From an uncultured Oscillospiraceae bacterium (GTDB lineage Bacteria > Bacillota_A > Clostridia > Oscillospirales > Oscillospiraceae): a DNA stretch of 9,284 bases. Both the position numbers and the translations under genes were made by a program. Shown here one piece after another: positions 1 to 4,896 of this stretch. The stretch covers positions 1 through 9,284 of the forward strand of contig CAAEDK010000108.1 in NCBI GenBank assembly GCA_900754605.1, read 5' to 3'. Every line of letters starts with the position of its first letter. Position 1 is the first letter of the stretch. The notes below the pieces were generated by a model. That model was not told the DNA's origin, ran no database searches, and saw only the letters and a program-made list of their open reading frames with translations.

Positions 1-467
1 CTCCCAAAAACGTGGATCTGTTTGTCAAGCACGGCATCTACACCAAGGAGGAGATCGAGGCCCGGGCGGAGATCCACATTGAGAACTACTCTACGGTCAT
101 CTGTATCGAGGCACGGACCATGACGGACATGATCCGCCGCCAAATCCTACCCGCCGTCTCCGCCTTTGCCGGGGACCTGTGCAGCCGGGCCGGTACCAAA
201 AAGGACCTGGGTGCCTGCTGCCAGTATGAGGTCAGCACTGCCTGCCAGATCGGCAGCTTGACGGATGCCCTGATGGCCGCCTCCGACAAGCTGGAGACGG
301 ACCTGTCTGCAATTCCCGCGGACGCTGCGGAAGCTATGCGATACAGCCATGATGTGTTGATCCCCGATATGGATACCGCCCGGCGGGCTGCCGATCAGCT
401 GGAGACCCTCACCAGCTCTGACCGCTGGCCTTTCCCCACCTACTCCGACCTGTTGTTCTCTGTCTGA
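1..467 (+). CDS. glnN: Type III glutamine synthetase, C-terminal part (5' end outside window)
   Basis: Glutamine synthetase makes glutamine from glutamate, ammonia and ATP in the cytoplasm. Only the last 154 or so codons are present; the frame is already open at base 3 (Pro-Lys-Asn-Val-Asp-Leu-Phe), so the gene runs in from the left and the GTG at 12 is internal. Type III enzymes are about 700 residues long, so roughly the last fifth is seen. The recognisable stretch is the family's C-terminal helical region: LFVKHGIYTKEEIEAR, then IENYSTVICIEARTM, then TDMIRRQILPAVSAF, followed by long helices and the ending PTYSDLLFSV. The catalytic N-terminal and central parts are not in view. The gene faces the rest of the window's genes tail to tail and probably forms its own transcription unit. 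Identification rests on recall of the family's conserved C-terminus, not on a search. Confidence 0.88.
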   Translation, partial: PKNVDLFVKHGIYTKEEIEARAEIHIENYSTVICIEARTMTDMIRRQILPAVSAFAGDLCSRAGTKKDLGACCQYEVSTACQIGSLTDALMAASDKLETDLSAIPADAAEAMRYSHDVLIPDMDTARRAADQLETLTSSDRWPFPTYSDLLFSV

Positions 468-483
468 TCCGCAGCACAGTATT

Positions 484-522
484 CGGCCCGGGGGCGGGAA
501 TTGCGGCGGCCTCCCCGGGTCG
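484..522 (+). other. GC-rich hairpin just after glnN
   Basis: CGGCCCGGGG (484-493) can pair with CCCCGGGTCG (513-522) through ten pairs including one G-U, with a 19-base loop. It begins 17 bases after the glnN stop codon. There is no T-tract behind it, so it is not a standard intrinsic terminator; it could stabilise the mRNA end or be chance in a very GC-rich stretch. Confidence 0.35.
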
Positions 523-627
523 GCTGCCGGTGGCGGGGTGAATGTCGCCCTCCAGAAGTCTGGCCCATGTCTGGCCCCGGCCTTGGGCACCAGGGCCCCC
601 TGACGGCACGGGGCGATATTTGTCATC

Positions 628-660
628 AAAGGCGGGCAACAACCGGCCCGGGCCTTTTAT
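628..660 (+). terminator. Possible rho-independent terminator of glnN
   Basis: On the + strand AAAGGC (628-633) pairs with GCCTTT (652-657), and the inner GGGC (634-637) pairs with GCCC (646-649), leaving a two-base GG bulge and an eight-base loop. The stem runs into TTTTAT. It lies about 160 bases after the glnN stop. The bulge and the short T-run make this a moderate candidate, but it is the best one on this strand. Confidence 0.45.
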
Positions 661-870
661 GCGTACATCGGGTTCTGAACGGAAAAGCCCACCCGGCACC
701 GGAAGCAGAACTGCCGGACCCAGACATCCAGCCCGATGTGGAGCCAATAGGCCCCTGCCCCTGTTCCTACCGTAGGCAGGCCCCCTTGTATTCCGGGAGT
801 TCATTGCCGCGGCGGAGGCCAATTAAGAGACACAGCGACTTTTCAATTCTGAACCTTCCATTTCATGCAC

Positions 871-912
871 GGCACAGCCCTGTCCACCCAAATTGGTGGA
901 CAGGGCTGTGCT
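871..912. repeat. Perfect 17-bp inverted repeat (long hairpin)
   Basis: GCACAGCCCTGTCCACC (872-888) is followed by six bases and then its exact reverse complement, GGTGGACAGGGCTGTGC (895-911). One further G-U pair is possible at 871/912. On the - strand it starts about 20 bases after the stop codon at 931-933 that appears to end the decayed lipoprotein-like gene, which is where a terminator would sit. Neither side has a T-tract, so termination would have to be unusual. Alternatives are a small palindromic repeat element or an RNA-processing stem. No second copy occurs in this window. Confidence 0.7.
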
Positions 913-930
913 TTGAGGATAACCAATCGT

Positions 931-1469
931 TTATAGCAGCACCGCGCAGTCTGTGTCCGGCCCCTTGTTGGCAAAGTGATGTCGTGACCATCTCCAGAGA
1001 GGAATGCCTTCGGAGTCGCTCTGCCAAATCGGGCGGGCACTCCAATACCCCCTTATGGAGAGGACTCAGTGCCAACACCTGGGCCAGAATGTTGCCGCTC
1101 TCGTTGGTGGAGGCGTCAATCACCGCTCCCAAGGAAAAACACATCCTGTTCCCGGTCCCTCCTATCGCAGGAAGGCAGGTCCAGGGTCCCTTCCCGGGGC
1201 AGGCCGGACACCCGGTTTTCCCCAGCCTCGTCCAGGGGAAAGCTGGTGCAGATATCCTCGGCAGACAGGCCTCTCCCTCCCGAAGCGCCATGCCGTTTTC
1301 ATTTTGGAAGCGGGCGGAGATCGTCACCGTCTCTTCAGACGGATCCGGAAACGGCTCGTATTCCAGTACCGTGACGGGGCCCGGTCTCCCCACCGGAGGA
1401 TGTCTCCATCTCTTCACATCCAGTCGGCAGCAGGCACACCAGCAAAGCAGCGGGCAGCTGCACCCGCAT
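931..1469 (-). pseudogene. Decayed lipoprotein-like gene
   Basis: No single frame is open, but successive stretches on the - strand read like one protein split by small indels. From ATG at 1469 comes a lipoprotein-style signal, MRVQLPAALLVCLLPTGC, with the lipobox cysteine at residue 18. The next frame gives EYEPFPDPSEETVTISARF and QNENG. A third gives LSAEDICTSFPLDEAGENR and then VSGLPREGTLDLP. Another gives SLGAVIDASTNESGNI. The last gives HHFANKGPDTDCAVLL and a TAA at 933-931, with the 17-bp hairpin behind it. I do not recognise the family. The start has only a weak upstream purine stretch. A gene broken by at least three frame changes fits better than sequencing error, because the neighbouring operon is intact over 7 kb. 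The fallback reading is GC-rich noncoding DNA with chance open frames. Confidence 0.42.
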
Positions 1470-1570
1470 TTTCAAATAGCTCAACGTTGACTCCGCCCCC
1501 TTGTCCAGTGGGATCTTCTGGCATTATGATGGCAGGGCTTCTCAAAACGGACCATATCCTCTGGCGGGTC

Positions 1571-1590
1571 ATGGAGGCGTAGCCCTCCAT
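1571..1590. repeat. Short inverted repeat (7-bp stem)
   Basis: ATGGAGG (1571-1577) and CCTCCAT (1584-1590) form a perfect stem with a six-base loop. No T-tract follows on either strand and no role is evident. It lies upstream (on the - strand) of the decayed lipoprotein-like gene. Confidence 0.35.
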
Positions 1591-1616
1591 ACTGTCCGGT
1601 TATTTCGCGCAGGGTT

Positions 1617-1648
1617 GCCCCGCCCCCGGAACCGGCGCGGGGCGCTTT
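1617..1648 (+). terminator. Weak terminator-like hairpin
   Basis: GCCCCGC (1617-1623) pairs with GCGGGGC (1637-1643) with further GC pairs inside the loop. On the + strand it is followed by GCTTTCC, a poor T-tract. On the - strand it lies just after the second decayed gene's stop (1669) and would suit a terminator position, but no T-run follows there. It is kept as a hairpin of uncertain use. Confidence 0.3.
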
Positions 1649-1668
1649 CCTCCTATGGAAGCTGTGGC

Positions 1669-2016
1669 TCAGGCGTCATCTTGGGCCTGTCCGGCTCCTT
1701 TTTCCACATCGCGCCATCAATCTAGCCAAAATCTCTTGAAAAGTAGTGGTGACATCGGGATTCCAGGCTTTTCCATCCGGATTGGAGCGCCTTTTTCCTG
1801 CCTTCCAGTCCGCCTTTTACAGACAATGCAGCAGTCTGATCGGTGAAAATGGGAAGCTCCCGGCTGTTATGCCGCAACAGTTTGCGGGGATAAAGCATTT
1901 CCTTTTGGGATAAACAGATGATGCACTTCAAACTCCCCGCACAGCATAATGAGACACTGGGATTCAGATCTAAAAACTTGGACTGTTTGCAACCGATCAG
2001 CATACAAACAATTGCT
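1669..2016 (-). pseudogene. Frame-broken remnant of an unrecognised gene
   Basis: Three protein-like stretches on the - strand lie in consecutive order but in different frames. The first (2016 to a TAA at 1869-1867) contains LIMLCGEFEVHHLFIPKGN and ALSPQTVAA. The second contains RELPIFTDQTAALSVK. The third (1816 down to about 1690) contains KADWKAGKRRSNPDG, then KAWNPDVTTTFQEI and LARLMARC. One more single-base shift in an A-run gives the ending GAGQAQDDA with a stop at 1671-1669. The amphipathic helix FQEILARLMA and the balanced composition look like real coding ancestry. No clear start or ribosome binding site was found, and I do not recognise the family. Together with the neighbouring lipoprotein-like remnant it suggests a decaying region between glnN and the NTF2-like operon. 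Chance open frames remain possible. Confidence 0.35.
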
Positions 2017-2140
2017 TTAACTTGAGCCCATTAAATATATAGAGATATTTTTGCCAAACGTTATCGTATTGACACAAGATGTGTAATGAGCCCCATCACC
2101 GAGTGATGGAGCTCCCAATATGCCGATGTTGTTTAGATTG
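2017..2140. other. AT-rich spacer with a small hairpin
   Basis: This is the most AT-rich stretch of the window (around 2030-2075). It includes an AT-only hairpin, AAATAT/ATATTT, near 2035-2052. A second hairpin, CCATCAC (2093-2099) with GTGATGG (2103-2109), has a three-base loop and a further GAG/CTC pairing outside it. Such composition often marks a promoter region, and it lies upstream of the decayed gene on the - strand, but I could not find a convincing paired -35 and -10. Confidence 0.4.
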
Positions 2141-2185
2141 GATAAAAAGCTGACAGCAGCAGTTGGAACATGCTGCTGTCAGCTT
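2141..2185 (-). terminator. Rho-independent terminator of the NTF2-like operon
   Basis: On the - strand a perfect 15-bp stem, AAGCTGACAGCAGCA (2185-2171), a nine-base loop and TGCTGCTGTCAGCTT (2161-2147) are followed directly by further T residues (TTTATC, 2146-2141). The stem begins seven bases past the stop codon of the last gene (2192). Stem length, position and T-tract all fit an intrinsic terminator that ends the leftward transcription unit. Confidence 0.9.
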
Positions 2186-2191
2186 ATGATA

Positions 2192-2728
2192 TCACATTTC
2201 CAGTTTTGTAAAGCTCGTATCTCCAGTGCAAACAGCCCGGATATAGTCACAGGGGTGCATAGTTCGATCCAGAACAATCAGCCACTCTCCGTCGATTTTC
2301 CGCACATGGAAATCGCTGAGATTGATGGCCTTTTCTCCCTCCAGTTTCTGGCCGGTGGGTGCGCCGTAGATGCTGTACGCTTTGTTGGTTCCGGTAAAAT
2401 AATACCGCATCCAGACCCGATACTCCTCTTCCCCGCTGGGAACTGCAAAGATGTCCGCAATATGCACCTGCAGATCTGGGAAGGCGGCACACAGATTCAT
2501 GGTCTCGTGCTCCACTTCTTCGATGCTGTGCAGGACAAAACCGTTCTCGCGATACAGCTCAATGTCATCGGAATAAATATCATAGACGCAGCCGAACATC
2601 TTGTGGTTATAGATAAACTCCCAAAAGCCCTTCAGATATGCGCACAACGTATCTGCATCTGTGACCTGAATCGCCCTGAGCGCTTTCTCATGGGCATGCA
2701 GGGCATCCGCCCGTTCAAAGCAGATCAT
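2192..2728 (-). CDS. SnoaL/NTF2-like protein, type A (copy A2)
   Basis: A 178-residue cytoplasmic protein with no signal peptide or membrane segment. Its size and fold signals (N-terminal helices, then strands ending in a KIDGEW strand) fit the SnoaL/NTF2-like superfamily, whose members are small alpha+beta cone-shaped enzymes (isomerases, dehydratases, cyclases) or binding proteins. Visible motifs are NHK at 41-43, YDIYSD at 49-54, RENG at 60-63, AFPD at 82-85, WMRYY at 106-110, GTN at 113-115, SIYG at 119-122, KIDGEW at 144-149 and the ending IRAVCTGD. His42 with Asp50/Asp54 are the likeliest catalytic residues by analogy with other NTF2-like enzymes. I chose ATG 2728: it overlaps the upstream stop as ATGA and has AGGAGG seven bases before it, which makes the GTG at 2746 unlikely. 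It is the last gene before the terminator and a near duplicate of A1. Substrate unknown. Confidence 0.85.
   Translation of the reverse strand: MICFERADALHAHEKALRAIQVTDADTLCAYLKGFWEFIYNHKMFGCVYDIYSDDIELYRENGFVLHSIEEVEHETMNLCAAFPDLQVHIADIFAVPSGEEEYRVWMRYYFTGTNKAYSIYGAPTGQKLEGEKAINLSDFHVRKIDGEWLIVLDRTMHPCDYIRAVCTGDTSFTKLEM
2574..2634. repeat. 61-base block identical to 3826-3886
   Basis: Inside A2. It is letter-for-letter identical to the block in A1, third codon positions included, while the sequence on either side diverges quickly. It encodes the segment from KGFWEFIYNHK to GCVYDIY, over the putative active-site His/Asp motif. Confidence 0.95.
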
Positions 2729-3354
2729 GCCTTCTCCTCCTCGCACACCGTTTCATCGTCTCTCTGCGCCGATTCCTCACATACCGGAAGCTGCCGCTCT
2801 GCCGGATCGCCCAGCACGGTCTTATAATAGGGCTGCGCCCCCGCCATCATCTGACGCTTGATCTCATTGCCGTAGCCCAGATATTCCTCCGTGACAACCC
2901 AACGCCCATCCACCCGGTTGACATAGCACTGGCAGAAGTTCACATAGGTCCCTTCTTCAAACACCGAATCATCGCCCCGACCACTGCTATTGGCTCCTTT
3001 TGCCGAGAAAATCCCACTGTTGGTCGTAGACTGGCCGAACCGGTAGCCGTGCTCCTGGTCACCTACGCAGAAAATATCCAAAAACGTGGTTTTGCTCCTG
3101 GGATAAGCTGAGAAGGCGGGGATGGTGTGGATCTCTGCCACGTCTACACCGCCTACCATCTTTCCGCCGCCTTCCTGCCGGATAACGGTTTCATCGCAGT
3201 AGTAATCATATACCAGGCCCGCCTGGTGATGGGTCCAGATCAGCTTCGTATAGACTTCAAAAAGCTTTGCAACCTCTTCCGGTGTCTCCAGCTTGCAATT
3301 GTAGTAGTACTCTTCCAGCGCTTTTCGCTCTGCCAAAACCTCTTTACGTCCCAT
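2725..3354 (-). CDS. SnoaL/NTF2-like protein, type B (copy B2)
   Basis: A 209-residue soluble protein of the SnoaL/NTF2-like kind, clearly paralogous to B1 and more distantly to B3. The N-terminus MGRKEVLAERKALEE is almost the same as in B1. Then follow NCKLETPEEVAKLFE (19-33), HHQAGLVYDYYCD (42-54) with the H-x3-G-x2-YD-x-Y-x-D motif, GYRFGQ (103-108), CQCY (141-144) and RVDGRW (147-152). The C-terminal tail after about residue 185 is acidic, Gln/Glu-rich and probably disordered. I start it at ATG 3354, which has AAAGGA nine bases upstream and matches the B1 start; the GTG at 3372 would place that Shine-Dalgarno sequence inside the gene. Its TGA overlaps the ATG of A2 (ATGA), so the two are translationally coupled and probably made in equal amounts. 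Activity unknown. Confidence 0.85.
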   Translation of the reverse strand: MGRKEVLAERKALEEYYYNCKLETPEEVAKLFEVYTKLIWTHHQAGLVYDYYCDETVIRQEGGGKMVGGVDVAEIHTIPAFSAYPRSKTTFLDIFCVGDQEHGYRFGQSTTNSGIFSAKGANSSGRGDDSVFEEGTYVNFCQCYVNRVDGRWVVTEEYLGYGNEIKRQMMAGAQPYYKTVLGDPAERQLPVCEESAQRDDETVCEEEKA

Positions 3355-3443
3355 TTCACTCGTTCCTTTCACTTTGCACCGTTTGCCGGACGGACTCCAG
3401 GCACGTTCAGCGTATCCGCTGCGGCATCATCGGAATCCAGTCC

Positions 3444-3986
3444 TCACATTTCCAGACAACTGAATCTTTTATCCCCAGTGCAGACTGCTCGGATATAGTC
3501 GCAGCAAAGTCCAGTGGTTTCATGCGCGATCAGCCATTCGCCGTCGATCTTTTCCACATGGAAGGAACTGATGTTCAGTGCTTTCTCCTTTTCCAGCTTC
3601 AATCCCGTAGGAGGGCCATAAATGCTGGGCCCCGTATTGGTGCCAGAGAAATAGTATCGCATCCAAACTTGGTAACGATTCTCCCCCTGTGAAGATGCGA
3701 AAATTGTAGCGACCTCCGCTTTCAAATCCGGAAAGGCAGAGCAAAGGCGCATGACGGCGTGCTCCACAGCAGGAATCCCACGGAGCACAAAGCCATTTTC
3801 CCGGCGGACTTCGATGTCATCGCTGTAAATATCATAGACGCAGCCGAACATCTTGTGGTTATAGATAAACTCCCAAAAGCCCTTCAAATAATTACAGAGA
3901 GAATCCGCGTCCGCGATTTGAATCCCGCGCACCGCCTTCTCCTGCTCATGGAGTTCTCTGGATAATTCAAAACAGACCATGCTCAT
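3444..3986 (-). CDS. SnoaL/NTF2-like protein, type A (copy A1)
   Basis: A 180-residue soluble protein, the closest relative of A2. Motifs are NHK at 43-45, YDIYSD at 51-56, RENG at 62-65, AFPD at 84-87, WMRYY at 108-112, GTN at 115-117, SIYG at 121-124, KIDGEW at 146-151 and IRAVCTGD near the end; both proteins finish in LEM. ATG 3986 is chosen because it overlaps the stop of B1 (ATGA) and has GAGAGGAG eight bases upstream. The second Met two codons later would be too far from that site. The 89-base gap to B2 stays open in frame past the TGA for 23 codons, up to a TGA just before the B2 ribosome binding site. Since A2 also ends in LEM, I take the first stop as real. Likely partner of B1; likely residues for chemistry are His44, Asp52 and Asp56 by family analogy. 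Confidence 0.85.
   Translation of the reverse strand: MSMVCFELSRELHEQEKAVRGIQIADADSLCNYLKGFWEFIYNHKMFGCVYDIYSDDIEVRRENGFVLRGIPAVEHAVMRLCSAFPDLKAEVATIFASSQGENRYQVWMRYYFSGTNTGPSIYGPPTGLKLEKEKALNISSFHVEKIDGEWLIAHETTGLCCDYIRAVCTGDKRFSCLEM
3826..3886. repeat. 61-base block identical to 2574-2634
   Basis: Inside A1, in the same orientation as the copy in A2. The two copies lie 1252 bases apart, which corresponds to the length of one B-A cassette. This fits a tandem duplication followed by gene conversion or strong constraint at this spot. Confidence 0.95.
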
Positions 3987-4597
3987 TTCGCAGTCTCCTC
4001 TCCCGCCGCAAGCTCCGGAACGGAATCTTCTTTTTCAAGTCCCTCATAGAATTCCAGGATCGTTTTGCAGAAGGGGCGGGTGTTTGCCGTGCGGCGCCGG
4101 ATCGCTTCCTGCCCATTGACCACAAATTCGCTGACGATACACCAGCGCCCCTCCACCTTGTTGACATAGCACTCACACAGGCAGTAAGAACTATCTTCAT
4201 CAAACGTAGAGCCATCGCCCAGACCGCCCATAGTGGCTCCCGCTCTTGAAAATGTCCCGGAGTTGCTGGTGATCTGCCCGAAGTGATAGCCCTGTTCAGC
4301 ATCACCTACGGCGTAGATCTCCTTAAAATTGCATTTTTTATTGGGATAGGCGGAAAAAGTGGGGAGGGTTTCTACTTCCAGGGCATCCTTTCCTCCCACC
4401 CAGGTGCCCACGCCCTCCAGATGGGTGACAGTCTGGTCGCAGTAGTAATCGTAGCAAAGGCCTGCCTGATGGAATTCCCAGATCAGTCTGGTATAGACCT
4501 CGAACTGCTTTGCCACTTCCTGCGGTGTTTCCAATTTGCAATTGTAGTAAAAATTTTCCAGTGCTCTTCTCTCAGCCAGGACTTCTTTTCGTCCCAT
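3983..4597 (-). CDS. SnoaL/NTF2-like protein, type B (copy B1)
   Basis: A 204-residue soluble protein opening the downstream set of four NTF2-like genes. Motifs are LAER (7-10), NCKLETPQEVAKQFE (19-33), H43 followed by AGLCYDYYCD (45-54), GYHFGQ (103-108), CECY (141-144), KVEGRW (147-152) and an acidic tail ending ELAAGEETAK. The ATG at 4597 has AAAGGAGG eight bases upstream, a near-ideal site, and matches the B2 start. B1 and A1 overlap by four bases (ATGA). The gene is separated from the symporter by 299 bases, so it may have its own promoter, although I cannot point to one. The conserved Cys20, Cys141 and Cys143 are shared by all three B proteins. The fold assignment is inference from size, motif layout and the YDxYxD/DGxW pattern. 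Confidence 0.85.
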   Translation of the reverse strand: MGRKEVLAERRALENFYYNCKLETPQEVAKQFEVYTRLIWEFHQAGLCYDYYCDQTVTHLEGVGTWVGGKDALEVETLPTFSAYPNKKCNFKEIYAVGDAEQGYHFGQITSNSGTFSRAGATMGGLGDGSTFDEDSSYCLCECYVNKVEGRWCIVSEFVVNGQEAIRRRTANTRPFCKTILEFYEGLEKEDSVPELAAGEETAK

Positions 4598-4896
4598 AGA
4601 CGTTTCCTCCTTTTCTCTGACGCTCCTGCATTTCTTTTACCGGCATTTGCATGTCTATCCTTCTCATAAAGTTGAGAGAGCTGCGGGAGCCGCCTCTAAA
4701 AAACAACTGCGGCGGATCACCACCGAATCGGATACCGTCCAAAAATTTTTCCAATACCCGCAATGGCTACCGCCGCCAGTTGTTTAACGACCCGAGACTA
4801 ACCGATAAATTCGAATCTTACTGTTCGGAATCGCTCGGATATTTCGTTGAATACACAGCTTTGATAAAGTACGCTCTTCTGCATTTGAAAGTATAT
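4598..4896 (-). other. 299-base spacer between symporter and NTF2-like genes
   Basis: This spacer is less GC-rich than the genes on either side. It holds the inverted repeat at 4698-4785 and the B1 ribosome binding site. One short open stretch within the repeat region reads VKQLAAVAIAGIGKIFGRYP followed by IRWW and a stop. It lacks a start codon and may be a scrap of an older gene or chance. A TATACT lies just after the symporter stop, but no matching -35 is seen, so I do not call a promoter. Confidence 0.45.
4698..4785 (-). terminator. Long-loop inverted repeat with T-tract (terminator or leader structure)
   Basis: On the - strand AAACAACTGGCGGCGG (4785-4770) pairs with CCGCCGCAGTTGTTT (4715-4701) apart from one bulged G. 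The second arm merges into a run of six T residues (4703-4698). The loop is about 54 bases and contains AAAAATTTTT (4741-4750). The T-tract side fits a terminator of the symporter transcript, about 180 bases past its stop. The very long loop is unusual and would also fit a regulated leader ahead of B1. Confidence 0.4.

Larger units (their letters stand above)
468..870. other. Intergenic region without a supported gene
   Basis: Apart from the hairpin at 484-522 and the terminator candidate at 628-660, I see nothing coding here. Open frames exist on both strands, but they are rich in Pro, Gly and Arg, as expected from random GC-rich DNA. They lack ribosome binding sites and resemble no family I know. 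Confidence 0.6.

Noticed and set aside
501..1490. 329-codon open frame on the + strand after glnN
   Set aside because: Pro/Arg/Ser-rich composition, no ribosome binding site, no family resemblance, and it crosses hairpins and the - strand lipoprotein-like remnant. It is best seen as chance openness in GC-rich DNA.
2069..2074. Perfect TTGACA -35-like hexamer on the + strand
   Set aside because: No acceptable -10 hexamer lies 16-18 bases downstream, and no intact + strand gene follows.
3354..3372. GTG start extending B2 by six codons
   Set aside because: The Shine-Dalgarno sequence AAAGGA would fall inside the gene, and the ATG at 3354 matches the B1 start exactly. The same reasoning rejects GTG 2746 for A2 and TTG 7978 for A3.
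4572..4652. Short upstream reading frame (26 codons) overlapping the B1 start on the - strand
   Set aside because: It has only a weak purine stretch before its ATG, a biased Gln/Arg/Lys content, and its codons contain the strong ribosome binding site of B1. A leader-peptide role cannot be excluded but is not supported.
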